NCBI GenBank assembly: GCA_902553465.1
Contig: CACDKW010000002.1
Coordinates: forward strand, 1-62,993
Reading direction: 5' to 3'
Source: an uncultured Pelagibacteraceae bacterium
GTDB lineage: Bacteria; Pseudomonadota; Alphaproteobacteria; Pelagibacterales; Pelagibacteraceae
Length of the DNA: 62,993 bases
Below, piece by piece: positions 1 to 9,691 of the stretch. The notes under the pieces are model-generated. The model did no database searches and was not told the DNA's origin. It saw nothing but the letters and a program-made list of their open reading frames with translations. Made by a program: the position numbers and the translations under genes. The first letter of the stretch is position 1; every line of letters starts with the position of its first letter.

Positions 1-1269
1 GTTAGGTGTAAGTAAATTTATTTTATCTAAAAAAAACTCTAAAACGTATTTTTTTATCAAATCATCCTTAATGGAATAGGCGACAGATTTTATTTTTTTT
101 TCAAATATTGCTAGAGATGAAGGATCATTTTTGGTTTCACTTTTATAATGATTAAATATAAAATTATGAATTGATATTTTTTCTTCTTTGGTAAATTTAA
201 TAAAAAAATCTTTTCCATTTTTATTTATAAAGCTATCTGGATCCTCTTTATTGGGTAAAAATAGAAAAGAAATTTGCTTTTCAGGTTTTAATTCTTTTAT
301 TAAATTTTCTGCAGCTCTTAAAGCTGCTTTATAACCACTTTCGTCTCCATCAAAACAAATTATTAGATCATCATAAAATTGATTTAAAATTGACACCTGT
401 CTATCGGTAAGAGAAGTTCCAAGATTGGCAACTACATTTTCTACTCCCTTACTTCTTAAGCCAATCACATCCATATATCCCTCAACCAAATAAACATATT
501 CAATTTTATTTGATAATTTTCTTGCGTAATCTAAATTATATAAATTTGATCCTTTTTTAAAAAAAGGTGTTTCGGGTGAATTAATATATTTTGCTAAATA
601 ATTATTTTCTTTAATTGTTCTCCCGCCTAAAGCTATTGGTTGACCGGTAATACTGTTAATTGGAAAAATTACCCTATCTCTAAATCTTTCTATATATATT
701 TTTTTTTTATCATCAAAATAAAATAAGCCTGTGTCTATTATATTTTTTTCAGTAAACTTTGATTTAATTTTTTCATAAAAACTTGAATTGAAAGGTACAA
801 AGCCAATTTTAAAATTTAATACATCTTCTTTAGATAATTTTCTTTTTTTTAAATATTCTCTTACAAAATTGAAGTCTTGATTTTTTAAAAGTTCATTATG
901 ATAAAACTCTACATACATTTTGAAAATCTCAGAATATTCATTCCACTGTTTTTCCCTTTCTTCATCTTGTTTTGAAAAAGTGTATGGTTGCATTCCTGCC
1001 AAATTTGCTAAATATTTGATAGCTTCTCCAAATTTTAAATTTTGAGTTTGCATAATAAAATCAAAAATATTTCCATGCTCTGCTGTACTGAAACAATGAT
1101 AAAAACCTTTTTCATCATTTACGGTAAACGATGGCGTTTTTTCAGTTTTAAAAGGAGAAAGTCCTACAAATTCTTTTCCTCTTTTTTTTAAATTAACTGT
1201 TTTTGAAACAACTGTTGAAACTTTTAGTCTAGTTTTGATTTCGTCTAAATATTCTTTTGGATATTTCAT
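1..1269 (-). CDS. dnaG: DNA primase DnaG (C-terminal part cut by window edge)
   Basis: Synthesises RNA primers for replication. The reading frame is open from the ATG at 1269 down to base 1, so about 423 residues are present and the C-terminal helicase-binding part lies outside. The N-terminus has the CHC2-type fold (GLSPFKTEKTPSF, then YHCFSTAEHG), followed further on by the TOPRIM signature VEGYMDVIGL. In the classical zinc finger the first stretch reads CPFH and the second CFGC; here Cys, His and the last Cys are Ser, Lys and Thr, so zinc is probably not bound. From memory, alphaproteobacterial DnaG proteins commonly show this. It lies 9 bp downstream of yqeY, echoing the yqeY-dnaG order of many bacteria. 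Confidence 0.95.
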   Translation of the reverse strand, partial: MKYPKEYLDEIKTRLKVSTVVSKTVNLKKRGKEFVGLSPFKTEKTPSFTVNDEKGFYHCFSTAEHGNIFDFIMQTQNLKFGEAIKYLANLAGMQPYTFSKQDEEREKQWNEYSEIFKMYVEFYHNELLKNQDFNFVREYLKKRKLSKEDVLNFKIGFVPFNSSFYEKIKSKFTEKNIIDTGLFYFDDKKKIYIERFRDRVIFPINSITGQPIALGGRTIKENNYLAKYINSPETPFFKKGSNLYNLDYARKLSNKIEYVYLVEGYMDVIGLRSKGVENVVANLGTSLTDRQVSILNQFYDDLIICFDGDESGYKAALRAAENLIKELKPEKQISFLFLPNKEDPDSFINKNGKDFFIKFTKEEKISIHNFIFNHYKSETKNDPSSLAIFEKKIKSVAYSIKDDLIKKYVLEFFLDKINLLTPN

Positions 1270-1278
1270 AAATTAATA

Positions 1279-1740
1279 TTACTTTCCCAATATCTCCTTT
1301 AGTAGTGATCCTGCTTTGGAAAAATCTAAAGTATCTGAGTAATTTTTTTTTAGCTCTCCCATCACTTTTCCCATATCTTTTATTGAGTTAGCTCCAAGTT
1401 TCTGTGCCACTTCAGAGCATATCCTCTTTGTTTCTTCCTCGCTCAATTGTTTGGGTAAGTAGTCAGACAATATTTTATGTTCACTTTCCTCTATTTTTAA
1501 TAAATCTTCTCTGTTATTTTTTTTATATACATCAATTGATTCGGCTCTTTGTTTGATCATTTTTTTTAAAAGCTTCTTAATATCATCGTCATCTGTATCT
1601 TTCTTATTTGGGCCAGATCTATTAGAGATATCGAGATCCTTTATTGCTGATAAAATTAACCTATAAGTTGATATTCTTGATTTATCTTTAGCTTTTAAAG
1701 CTTCATTATAATCCAAATTAATTTTATTTTTGAGGTCCAT
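1279..1740 (-). CDS. yqeY: GatB/YqeY domain protein
   Basis: A 153-residue protein matching the stand-alone YqeY family, which resembles the C-terminal domain of the amidotransferase subunit GatB. Typical features are the N-terminal LDYNEALKAKDKSR helix, the RAESIDVYKKNNREDLL segment and the C-terminal MGKVMGELKKNYS motif. Its precise role is not settled; the GatB tail contacts tRNA, so a tRNA-related role is often assumed. It starts at an ATG and lies just upstream of dnaG on the same strand, so the two are probably co-transcribed, divergently from carA. Confidence 0.9.
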   Translation of the reverse strand: MDLKNKINLDYNEALKAKDKSRISTYRLILSAIKDLDISNRSGPNKKDTDDDDIKKLLKKMIKQRAESIDVYKKNNREDLLKIEESEHKILSDYLPKQLSEEETKRICSEVAQKLGANSIKDMGKVMGELKKNYSDTLDFSKAGSLLKEILGK

Positions 1741-1813
1741 CAGTTTTATCCACTGTATAGAAAAAATTGTTCAAAAGAACAAATTGTATTTTAAAAAAAA
1801 TATATTAGATCTG

Positions 1814-1842
1814 TTGCGAAAAAATAGGTTTTATTGTATTAA
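1814..1842 (+). promoter_or_regulatory. candidate sigma70-type promoter for carAB
   Basis: TTGCGA (1814-1819), a 17-bp spacer and TATTAA (1837-1842) lie upstream of carA. Transcription would start near 1849, inside a perfect 12-bp palindrome (AACTCATGAGTT, 1848-1859), leaving a leader of only about 15 nt. Motif matching by eye only; no start-site data. Confidence 0.35.
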
Positions 1843-1863
1843 CCTTTAACTCATGAGTTGTAA

Positions 1864-3057
1864 TTGAACAAAAAGCAAAAAGTAAACTCAAAAAAATTTT
1901 CACATTTATCATCAGGGGTTTTAGTTCTCGAAAATAAAACAATTTTTAAAGGTATTGGAATTGGGTACCAAGGAACAGCTACAGGAGAAATTTGCTTTAA
2001 TACTTCTTTAACAGGTTACCAAGAAATTATGTCTGATCCTTCCTATGCTGGGCAAATTATTAATTTTACCTTCCCACACATTGGAAATGTTGGTACCAAT
2101 AAAGAAGATCATGAGTCAGATAAAATTTGGACAAAAGGAGTTATTTTTAATACAGAAATAACTAGTCCATCAAATTACAGATCCCTAAAAAAACTGGATA
2201 GTTGGCTTAAAAAAAATAAAATTATTGGCATAACAGGATTGGACACTAGAAGTTTAACTAATTTTATTAGAGATAAAGGGGCACCCAAAGGTACAATTTC
2301 TAATAATAATAAAGGCAGTTTTAATCTTAAAAAATTAACTAATAGCTCTATTAAATGGCCTGGATTAAATGGTCTTGATTTAGCAAAAATAGTTACAACT
2401 AAAAAAAAATATATATGGAAAGGTTTCAAAACTTGGAAAAAAGGTAAAGGTTTTGAAAAAAATAAAAAGAAAAAATATAAAATTATCGCAATCGATTATG
2501 GAATTAAAAAAAATATATTAAGATATTTTTCTAATTTTAATTGTGAAGTAACTGTTGTTCCCTGTAAACTAGAAGCTGAAGAAATTATTAAATTGAAGCC
2601 TGATGGAATCTTTTTATCAAATGGTCCTGGTGATCCTGCTGCAACAGGTAAATATGCAATAAATATAATTCAAAAATTAATTAAAACGAATATTCCAATA
2701 TTTGGAATATGTCTTGGACATCAATTGTTAGCTTTGGCACTTAAAGCAAAAACAAAAAAAATGAAATTGGGTCACAGAGGTGCAAATCATCCAGTAAAGA
2801 ATTTAATTAATAGTAAGGTTGAGATAACAAGTCAAAATCACGGATTTGAAGTAGTTAAAGAAAGCTTACCAAAAAATGTTGAGATGACACACAAATCTTT
2901 ATTTGATAATTCTGTAGAAGGAATAAAATTAAAAAATAAACCTGTTTTTTCTGTTCAATATCACCCGGAGTCAAATCCTGGTCCCCAAGATAGCCATTAT
3001 TTATTTAATCAATTTATTAATGACGTAAAAAAAAATGCCAAAAAGAAAAGATATTAA
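1864..3057 (+). CDS. carA: carbamoyl-phosphate synthase small subunit
   Basis: Glutaminase subunit of carbamoyl-phosphate synthase, supplying ammonia from glutamine for pyrimidine and arginine synthesis. The class I glutamine amidotransferase domain fills the C-terminal half, with the nucleophile Cys283 (GICLGHQ) and the His367/Glu369 pair (QYHPES). The 397-residue length is normal. The start is TTG: a stop codon (TAA, 1861-1863) sits directly upstream and no ATG or GTG occurs in the first 20 codons. No Shine-Dalgarno sequence is visible. The TTG overlaps the stop of a four-codon ORF at 1853-1867. The 3' end overlaps carB by 23 bp, so the two form an operon. Confidence 0.97.
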   Translation: MNKKQKVNSKKFSHLSSGVLVLENKTIFKGIGIGYQGTATGEICFNTSLTGYQEIMSDPSYAGQIINFTFPHIGNVGTNKEDHESDKIWTKGVIFNTEITSPSNYRSLKKLDSWLKKNKIIGITGLDTRSLTNFIRDKGAPKGTISNNNKGSFNLKKLTNSSIKWPGLNGLDLAKIVTTKKKYIWKGFKTWKKGKGFEKNKKKKYKIIAIDYGIKKNILRYFSNFNCEVTVVPCKLEAEEIIKLKPDGIFLSNGPGDPAATGKYAINIIQKLIKTNIPIFGICLGHQLLALALKAKTKKMKLGHRGANHPVKNLINSKVEITSQNHGFEVVKESLPKNVEMTHKSLFDNSVEGIKLKNKPVFSVQYHPESNPGPQDSHYLFNQFINDVKKNAKKKRY

Positions 3058-6000
3058 AAAAATTTTAGTAGTAGGAGCTGGTCCAATAATTATTGGCCAA
3101 GCCTGTGAATTTGATTACTCAGGTACTCAAGCATGTAAGGCGTTAAAAGATGAAGGTTATAAAGTTATATTAATAAACTCAAATCCTGCAACAATTATGA
3201 CTGACCCTGGTATTGCAGACAAAACTTATGTTGAACCAATAACAATAGATATTTTAGAAAAAATTTTAGTAAAAGAAAAACCTGATGCAATTTTACCAAC
3301 TATGGGTGGGCAAACTGCACTAAATTTAGCGATCAAAGCAGAAAAAATCGGATTACTCAAAAAATATAAAATTGAACTAATTGGAGCAAATTCAAAAGCT
3401 ATTTCTAATGCTGAGGATAGAAAAAAATTTAGAAAAAATATGAGCGATATTGGATTAAATCTTCCAAAATCAGAAATCGTTAATAATATGAAACAAATTA
3501 AAAAATCTTTAAGTAAAGTTGGATTGCCAGCAATAATCAGACCTGCATTTACTCTTGGTGGACTTGGAAGTGGTATAGCAAAAACTAAAAAAGATTTTTT
3601 TAAACGTGTTAAGGAAGGTCTTGATGCATCTCCAGTAAATCAAGTTTTGGTAGAGGAGTGTTTGGAAGGTTGGAAAGAATTTGAAATGGAAGTTGTTAGA
3701 GACAGAAAAGATAACTGTATTATAATATGTTCTATAGAAAATTTAGACCCAATGGGAATTCACACAGGAGATTCTATTACAATAGCACCTGCTTTAACTC
3801 TTACTGACAAAGAATATCAGATCATGCGAAACGCTTCCATTGCATGCTTAAGAAAAATTGGAGTAGAAACGGGAGGTTCAAACGTTCAGTTCGCCATTAA
3901 TCCAAAAAATGGACGAATGGTAATTATAGAAATGAATCCTAGAGTTTCTAGATCTTCAGCACTTGCATCAAAAGCAACTGGTTTTCCGATAGCAAAAGTG
4001 GCAGCAAAACTAGCCATTGGTTACACTCTTGATGAATTAAAAAATGAGATTACCAAAGTTACTCCTGCATCTTTTGAACCAACTATAGATTATGTGGTTA
4101 CAAAAATTCCTAGATTTACTTTTGAAAAATTCTCCAGTTCACCTGCAATATTAGGAACTTCAATGAAATCCGTTGGTGAGGCAATGGCAATTGGTAGAAA
4201 CTTCAAAGAATCTCTTCAAAAAGCATTAATATCTTTGGAGATTGGTTTTTCAGGTTTGGATAGAATTTTTGATTTAAATAAGAGTGATATTGAAAAAAAA
4301 CTTAAGATCAATATCCCAAACAAAATTTTATTAATTGCAGAAGCAATACGTAAAAAAATTAATTTAAAAAAAATACACAAATTATCAAAAGTAGATCCTT
4401 GGTTCTTAGAGCAAATTAAAGGGATTGTAGATGAAGAAAATAAAATCTCTAAAAAAGGCCTACCTAAAAACTTTAACGAATTTAATCGAATTAAATCAAT
4501 AGGATTCTCTGATAAGAAATTATCTCAACTAACTAATTTAAAAGAGAAAATTGTTAGAAGAAAAAGGATTGCTTTAAAAGTTTTACCTGTGTTTAAAAAA
4601 GTAGACACATGTGCTGCTGAATTTAAATCTTTCACTCCTTACATGTACTCAACATATCAAAGAAATTTTTCATTAAATACAGAATGTGAGGCTAATCCTT
4701 CTAGAAAAAATAAAATTATTATTCTAGGTGGTGGACCAAACAGAATAGGCCAAGGAATTGAATTTGATTACTGCTGTTGCCAAGCAAGTTACTCTTTAAA
4801 AGAAGTTGGATTCGAAACAATAATGATCAACTGTAACCCAGAAACTGTTTCAACTGATTATGATACAAGTAACAGATTATATTTTGAGCCTTTAATCGAG
4901 GAGTATGTACACAACATAATTTTAAAAGAAAAATCAAAAGGAAATTTGATAGGAATAATTGCACAATTTGGTGGTCAAACTCCAATTAAATTGGCAAAAT
5001 TTCTTAATGATAACTCTTTACCAATTATAGGTACTCAATATTCATCAATTGACTTAGCTGAAGACAGAGACAGATTTAGAAAACTTTTAATTAAACTAAA
5101 ATTAAAACAAGCAGATAGTGGAATAGCCAAAACATACAAGGAGGCTATAAAAATAGCATCAGATATTGGCTTGCCACTTGTTGTACGACCTTCCTATGTA
5201 TTAGGAGGTAGAGCCATGGAAATAGTACATGAAAAACACCAACTAAAAGATTTTGTTCAAGAAGCGTTTAAGGCTGCAGAAAATAATCCAATTCTAATTG
5301 ATAGATTTATAAATAATGCAATGGAAGTAGATGTTGATGCAATATCTGATGGTAAAGATGTTTTTGTTGCTGGAGTTATGCAACATATTGAAGAAGCTGG
5401 AATTCATTCTGGAGATTCGGCATGCTGCATACCACCAGTGGCCATTAAAAAAGAGCTAATTGATGAAATTAACAATCAAACAAAAAAATTAGCATTAGCT
5501 TTAAAAGTAAAAGGTTTTATGAACGTTCAGTTTGCAATTAAAAACGATGAAATTTATATAATTGAAGTTAATCCAAGGGCAAGTAGAACTGTACCTTTTG
5601 TTTCTAAAGCTAAAGGAATTCCTTTAGCTAAAATTGCTTCAAGAATAATGGCAGGAGAAAAACTAAAAAAATTTAATTTAAAAAATAAAAATAAAAATAT
5701 TTTTGCGGTTAAAGAAGCTGTTTTCCCATTTAATAAATTTCCAAATGTTGATGTTTTGTTGGGCCCTGAAATGAAATCAACAGGTGAAGTAATGGGAATA
5801 GATAAAGATTTTGGTCTAGCGTATGCCAAAAGTCAAATGGCTTCTCAAAATTCCTTACCAACTAAGGGAATGGCATTTATTTCTCTAAAAGACAGACATA
5901 AAAATGAAGGAGTAGAATTGGCAAAGCAATTAGTAAAGTTAGGTTTTAAATTATGTGGAACCGAAGGAACTGCAAATAGAATTATTAAAAATGGTATTAA

Positions 6001-6259
6001 GTGTAAAAAAATAAATAAGGTTAGTGGAGGTTCTCCACACATAATTGATGTATTAAATTCAAAAAAAATTGCATTAGTTATTAATACTGGGGGTGGAAAA
6101 CGTGCATACCGTATTCAAGACTCTACGTCCTTAAGAAGATCAACTTTAATAAATAAAGTTCCGTATTGTACAAATATGTCAACTGCTTATGCTTTTTTAG
6201 AAGCTATTAAATCATTGAAAACAAAAAAAATAGAGGTCAAATCTTTACAAGAAATTTAG
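3035..6259 (+). CDS. carB: carbamoyl-phosphate synthase large subunit
   Basis: Synthetase subunit making carbamoyl phosphate from bicarbonate, two ATP and the ammonia released by CarA. At 1074 residues it has the family's usual length and internal duplication: each half opens with a glycine-rich segment ([11 protein letters not shown] near residue 13; [11 protein letters not shown] near 565) followed by an ATP-grasp domain, and the C-terminal 130 residues form the MGS-like allosteric domain ([11 protein letters not shown] onward, with [12 protein letters not shown]). The start overlaps carA by 23 bp, which suggests translational coupling. Its stop codon interlocks with the stop of the convergent oxygenase gene. 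Confidence 0.98.
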   Translation: MPKRKDIKKILVVGAGPIIIGQACEFDYSGTQACKALKDEGYKVILINSNPATIMTDPGIADKTYVEPITIDILEKILVKEKPDAILPTMGGQTALNLAIKAEKIGLLKKYKIELIGANSKAISNAEDRKKFRKNMSDIGLNLPKSEIVNNMKQIKKSLSKVGLPAIIRPAFTLGGLGSGIAKTKKDFFKRVKEGLDASPVNQVLVEECLEGWKEFEMEVVRDRKDNCIIICSIENLDPMGIHTGDSITIAPALTLTDKEYQIMRNASIACLRKIGVETGGSNVQFAINPKNGRMVIIEMNPRVSRSSALASKATGFPIAKVAAKLAIGYTLDELKNEITKVTPASFEPTIDYVVTKIPRFTFEKFSSSPAILGTSMKSVGEAMAIGRNFKESLQKALISLEIGFSGLDRIFDLNKSDIEKKLKINIPNKILLIAEAIRKKINLKKIHKLSKVDPWFLEQIKGIVDEENKISKKGLPKNFNEFNRIKSIGFSDKKLSQLTNLKEKIVRRKRIALKVLPVFKKVDTCAAEFKSFTPYMYSTYQRNFSLNTECEANPSRKNKIIILGGGPNRIGQGIEFDYCCCQASYSLKEVGFETIMINCNPETVSTDYDTSNRLYFEPLIEEYVHNIILKEKSKGNLIGIIAQFGGQTPIKLAKFLNDNSLPIIGTQYSSIDLAEDRDRFRKLLIKLKLKQADSGIAKTYKEAIKIASDIGLPLVVRPSYVLGGRAMEIVHEKHQLKDFVQEAFKAAENNPILIDRFINNAMEVDVDAISDGKDVFVAGVMQHIEEAGIHSGDSACCIPPVAIKKELIDEINNQTKKLALALKVKGFMNVQFAIKNDEIYIIEVNPRASRTVPFVSKAKGIPLAKIASRIMAGEKLKKFNLKNKNKNIFAVKEAVFPFNKFPNVDVLLGPEMKSTGEVMGIDKDFGLAYAKSQMASQNSLPTKGMAFISLKDRHKNEGVELAKQLVKLGFKLCGTEGTANRIIKNGIKCKKINKVSGGSPHIIDVLNSKKIALVINTGGGKRAYRIQDSTSLRRSTLINKVPYCTNMSTAYAFLEAIKSLKTKKIEVKSLQEI

Positions 6260-6921
6260 TCTTCGACTTTCCAATCAGTTTTAAATGTAACATAATTTAC
6301 TTGAAGACAACGTCTTTCTTTAACTATTTCTTTTTTTTCCATTCCATGCCAAGTATTTGGGCCGCTTGAAAAAAAATATCCATAATTGTCTCTATAAGGA
6401 AGCGTTTTTATTTTTTTTAGATTATTGTCATAAAAATCTGTACCAAGGTCTTCACTTTCATTATGTTTATTTACAAATAATAAGCACGACATGATTTTTT
6501 CTTTAATATCACAATGAGGCTTAAGCCAAAAACCTTTTCTATCACAAATAACTTCTACTCTTACATAAGAATTGGATAAATCTTTTCCTGTTAATTCAGA
6601 AACTTTATTAGCTGTTTCTTTGCTCTGAAGTTCATTTATAAATTTTGTTAAGTGAGGAAACTTATTTGAATTTTCTTTTGTTACAAAACATCTGTATTTT
6701 AATGCTTTTCCTCCATCTGCGATTCCTGTTCGGTATTCTGGAGTTCCTCCATCTATCGCTCTTGTACCATCATATTTTAAATTATGTTCCACTGGATTGG
6801 CAATATCTGCATTGATGATTTCATTGATTTGCTCTTCAGTTAAAGGTTTATTTAATTCCCAATGATCAAATGGATCTTTAAATTTTTTTGAATTATTAAT
6901 AATTGAATTTAAAAACGACAT
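6256..6921 (-). CDS. 2OG-Fe(II) dioxygenase-like protein
   Basis: A 221-residue protein with the signature of Fe(II)/2-oxoglutarate-dependent oxygenases: an HxD pair (His136, Asp138 in [10 protein letters not shown]), a distal His192 (NTWHGMEKK) and Arg203/Arg204 placed to hold 2-oxoglutarate ([10 protein letters not shown]). These would form the facial triad of a hydroxylase; the substrate cannot be told from the sequence. The gene begins in a TAATG overlap with the stop of the upstream glycosyltransferase-like gene, so the two are co-transcribed and perhaps functionally linked, for example in modifying a surface sugar or protein. It converges on carB, with overlapping stop codons. Confidence 0.7.
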   Translation of the reverse strand: MSFLNSIINNSKKFKDPFDHWELNKPLTEEQINEIINADIANPVEHNLKYDGTRAIDGGTPEYRTGIADGGKALKYRCFVTKENSNKFPHLTKFINELQSKETANKVSELTGKDLSNSYVRVEVICDRKGFWLKPHCDIKEKIMSCLLFVNKHNESEDLGTDFYDNNLKKIKTLPYRDNYGYFFSSGPNTWHGMEKKEIVKERRCLQVNYVTFKTDWKVED

Positions 6922-7859
6922 TAGGACAATTTCTCTTTTATTAGTCTGGCTATTCTATTTGTTTCATCTAATTTATCATAGCTCCAAGTATGCATTTCAT
7001 CTTCTAATTTTCTAATTATATTCATGCTTTCTAATAGATTTCTAAATTTTTGGAATCTTTTATCACTTCTAGTAGCTGGAATCATTGCGACATAAATAGG
7101 TTTTCCTGTAAGAGCTGCCTCTGAAATCATAGAACTTGAATCACAAGTGACAACTATATACTTTGCCAATGATAAACTTGATAAATAAGCCTGTTTATCA
7201 ACAGTATCAATTATTAAACTATTTTTATTAAAATATTCTTTTGCAAATTGGATAATTTTTTCAGGAGTACGATTTGATGGAATTATGATTAATTGTAAAT
7301 TCTTTTCAAGAATTTGTTTATTAATTTTTGAAAAAATTTGGGTAATATGTTCTTTGCTGTAATTATAGTATTTTGTTGGTCCTCCTAAAATCAAAGTTAT
7401 AACATCTTTTCCTTTTTCAATTTTGTTTACTAAATAATCTTTAGCATTATTGATTTCATCTATTGTAAGATAATGTATTGCGCCCTTTGAAATTAAAACA
7501 TTTGGTCCATCTATGCTATCGTGATCTGGAGCCACTACAAAATCAAAATTTTGCAATGATACTTTAGGATTTTGAATATGAATATTTATAACTTTTTTAT
7601 TACAATTTTTTTTTAGTATAATAGATGGAATAACGCTTTTTCTTCCACAAGAAATTATAACTTCATATTCTTTACTTATTTGATTTTTAAATATAAATTT
7701 TTTTAATGGAGTGAGTGAAGGTGGAACTAAATTCCAAGGAGTATTCAATTCAATTTTCTCGTGAAAATAATCCAAATCAAGTGCCTTAGCTAAGCCCTCA
7801 ACTTGACTTATCATTCCATGCAAACCTTCTGTTAATAATAAACCTTTTAATTTACTCAT
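6921..7859 (-). CDS. ELM1/GtrOC1-family putative glycosyltransferase
   Basis: A 312-residue protein resembling the bacterial relatives of the plant mitochondrial fission factor ELM1 (COG3660), which have a GT-B-like fold. The recognisable features are GLHGMISQVEGLAKAL near the N-terminus, the IELNTPWNLVPPSLTP segment, and the C-terminal VTCDSSSMISEAALTGKP region, which looks like a nucleotide-sugar binding site. Bacterial members are presumed glycosyltransferases, but their substrates are not established. It shares a TAATG junction with the downstream 2OG oxygenase and is divergent from trxB across 21 bp. Confidence 0.7.
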   Translation of the reverse strand: MSKLKGLLLTEGLHGMISQVEGLAKALDLDYFHEKIELNTPWNLVPPSLTPLKKFIFKNQISKEYEVIISCGRKSVIPSIILKKNCNKKVINIHIQNPKVSLQNFDFVVAPDHDSIDGPNVLISKGAIHYLTIDEINNAKDYLVNKIEKGKDVITLILGGPTKYYNYSKEHITQIFSKINKQILEKNLQLIIIPSNRTPEKIIQFAKEYFNKNSLIIDTVDKQAYLSSLSLAKYIVVTCDSSSMISEAALTGKPIYVAMIPATRSDKRFQKFRNLLESMNIIRKLEDEMHTWSYDKLDETNRIARLIKEKLS

Positions 7860-7880
7860 TAATTACTATATAGACATCGT

Positions 7881-8825
7881 ATGACCCAAAATCCAACTAA
7901 ACATACAAAAGTGTTAATAATTGGATCCGGACCAGCTGGATACACGGCTGCTGTTTATGCGGCAAGAGCGATGCTAAAACCTATTATGGTTTCCGGTATG
8001 GAGCCCGGAGGACAATTAACTACCACAACTGATGTAGAAAATTATCCTGGTTTTGCTGAAGTAATTCAAGGACCCTGGTTAATGGAGCAAATGCGAGACC
8101 AAGCCAAGGCTGTAGGTACAGAAATGATTGAAGATCATATTTCGTCTGTAAATTTAAAATCTAAACCATTTGAGGCTATTGGAGATGGGGGTCAAAAATA
8201 TACTGCCGATTCAATTATTATTTCTACAGGAGCTCAAGCAAGATGGTTAAATATTGAATCTGAACAAAAATTTAGAGGATTTGGTGTTTCAGCTTGTGCA
8301 ACATGTGATGGGTTTTTCTTTAAAAATAAAACTGTTGCAGTTGTAGGCGGTGGAAATGCTGCGGTTGAAGAGGCAATGTTCCTTACAAAATTTGCATCAA
8401 AAGTTCAATTAATTCACAGAAGAGATTCCTTAAGAGCTGAAAAAATGCTTCAAAGTAAATTAATGGCTAACAAAAAAATTGAAATTATTTGGGATAGTGT
8501 TGTTGAAGAGGTTATTGGAGACAATGATCCTAAAAATGTTAAGGGATTAAAAATTAAAAATGTAAAAACGAATAAAGTTGATGAATTAAAAATTGATGGA
8601 TTATTTATTGCAATTGGACACGATCCTGCAACTCAACTATTTAAAGATCAACTAGATATGGATAAAGAGGGCTATTTAACAACAAAACCAGATTCAACAG
8701 AGACAAATATACCAGGTGTTTTTGCTGCAGGAGATGTTAAAGATAAAATATTTAGACAAGCTGTAACTGCTGCGGGAATGGGTTGTATGGCTGCTCTTGA
8801 AGCTGAAAAATTTTTATCACACTAG
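7881..8825 (+). CDS. trxB: thioredoxin reductase
   Basis: FAD-dependent, NADPH-driven reductase that keeps cytosolic thioredoxin reduced. The N-terminal FAD site GSGPAG (15-20), the redox-active CATC (Cys139-Cys142), the NADPH site GGGNAAVEEA and the C-terminal FAD motif FAAGDVKDK are all present, and the 314-residue length is standard. It is followed after 5 bp and 4 bp by two small membrane-protein genes on the same strand, so it probably heads a three-gene unit. The second of these carries a CPVC motif, which is of interest next to a disulfide reductase. Confidence 0.96.
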   Translation: MTQNPTKHTKVLIIGSGPAGYTAAVYAARAMLKPIMVSGMEPGGQLTTTTDVENYPGFAEVIQGPWLMEQMRDQAKAVGTEMIEDHISSVNLKSKPFEAIGDGGQKYTADSIIISTGAQARWLNIESEQKFRGFGVSACATCDGFFFKNKTVAVVGGGNAAVEEAMFLTKFASKVQLIHRRDSLRAEKMLQSKLMANKKIEIIWDSVVEEVIGDNDPKNVKGLKIKNVKTNKVDELKIDGLFIAIGHDPATQLFKDQLDMDKEGYLTTKPDSTETNIPGVFAAGDVKDKIFRQAVTAAGMGCMAALEAEKFLSH

Positions 8826-8830
8826 AAAAA

Positions 8831-9244
8831 ATGAAATTAAATTGGATTATTTTTGTAACAGGATGGATGTCATTCAGAGCAGTTGGATCAGGCTTGTTTT
8901 TATTTTGGATTTTTACTGGAAACGAACGTTCTGCACCATCTGAATGGATAGTTCCTTTTGTAGGTGACTTTATTATTGGGATAACTGCTTTATTTTTAGT
9001 TTACCACATTATAAAAAAACCAAATACTATCTTATGGGGTCTGTTACTGTCATGGAATGCAGTTGGTCTATTTGATTTAATTGGGGCAATAGATGTAAGC
9101 TTTGCTGCTCCTTACGGACCTATACCAGAAATAGGATTTAATGCCATAACTGTAAGATCTATTTTAAGTTTAAATACTTTGTTACAGATTTCTTCTATAT
9201 ACTTATTATTTCAAAAAGACGTAAAAGAATATTTCAAGATTTAA
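8831..9244 (+). CDS. small four-helix membrane protein, function unknown
   Basis: A 137-residue hydrophobic protein that I do not recognise. Likely membrane segments are at about 5-28, 39-60, 66-88 and 106-127, with short loops; the loop after the first holds a GNERSAPSEW stretch and that before the last a PYGPIPEIG stretch. It has no cysteines and no enzyme motif. It starts 5 bp after the trxB stop and ends 4 bp before the next small membrane-protein gene, which suggests co-expression. A link to redox control in the membrane would be guesswork from position alone. Confidence 0.6.
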   Translation: MKLNWIIFVTGWMSFRAVGSGLFLFWIFTGNERSAPSEWIVPFVGDFIIGITALFLVYHIIKKPNTILWGLLLSWNAVGLFDLIGAIDVSFAAPYGPIPEIGFNAITVRSILSLNTLLQISSIYLLFQKDVKEYFKI

Positions 9245-9248
9245 AATT

Positions 9249-9575
9249 ATGTGCCCAGTATGTTGGATAAGTGGATTTATAGCTGCATTATTTGGAGGAT
9301 CTTTTATAGCTGTTGCAAATCATCCGATATCTTGGATTTTAACTATAATTTTCATTTCTTACGCTGTTTATAAATTTTATGAAGCGAAGAAAAGAGGAAA
9401 AAAAATGAGCAAAGAGACAAAAGATAGAAATAAAAAAACAATATTCAGATTTATTCAAGGTGTAGTAGTTGGTTCAATTGTTACAATAATTATTTTTTAT
9501 AGTCTAACTTATAAAGAACATGAAAGAATGCATGATCTCTTAGAGAAACACGGTATTGAAAAGCATGAACATTAA
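9249..9575 (+). CDS. CPVC-motif, His-rich-tail membrane protein, function unknown
   Basis: A 108-residue protein of unknown function. It starts MCPVCW, placing a CxxC pair (Cys2, Cys5) at the extreme N-terminus. Hydrophobic stretches follow at about 7-24 and 28-44, then a basic linker (AKKRGKKMSKETKDRNKK), a third hydrophobic stretch at about 67-86 and a charged tail with His91, His95, His101, His106 and His108. CxxC plus clustered His could bind a metal or take part in thiol exchange; neither is shown. It is the third gene behind trxB, 4 bp after its neighbour. Confidence 0.6.
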   Translation: MCPVCWISGFIAALFGGSFIAVANHPISWILTIIFISYAVYKFYEAKKRGKKMSKETKDRNKKTIFRFIQGVVVGSIVTIIIFYSLTYKEHERMHDLLEKHGIEKHEH

Positions 9576-9577
9576 AT

Positions 9578-9691
9578 TTAATCGATATTTAGATTGGCTA
9601 TTTCATTCGATTCAAAAACACCTTGTTGAATGTCTTCATTTGCAACTTTAATCATTGCTTTTGCAACTTTCTCAGAGTGAATTGGTTTCAT
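9578..9691 (-). pseudogene. out-of-frame C-terminal remnant of the HTATIP2-like reductase
   Basis: Just past the end of the reductase ORF, one frame over, lie 37 codons that begin MKPIHSEKVAKAM and end INLNID-like (NLNID) before TAA at 9578-9580. They look like the natural end of the HTATIP2-like family, where a (Y/K)RPI-x-A-x-x-VA-x-AM segment follows the GPLKK stretch. The frames meet in the run of nine T (nine A on the coding strand) at 9691-9699. Removing one A joins them into a single 218-residue protein. Confidence 0.65.

Noticed and set aside
1767..1782. GTTC-N4-GAAC as a LexA box
   Set aside because: The alphaproteobacterial SOS box is a GTTC-N7-GTTC direct repeat; spacing and orientation differ.
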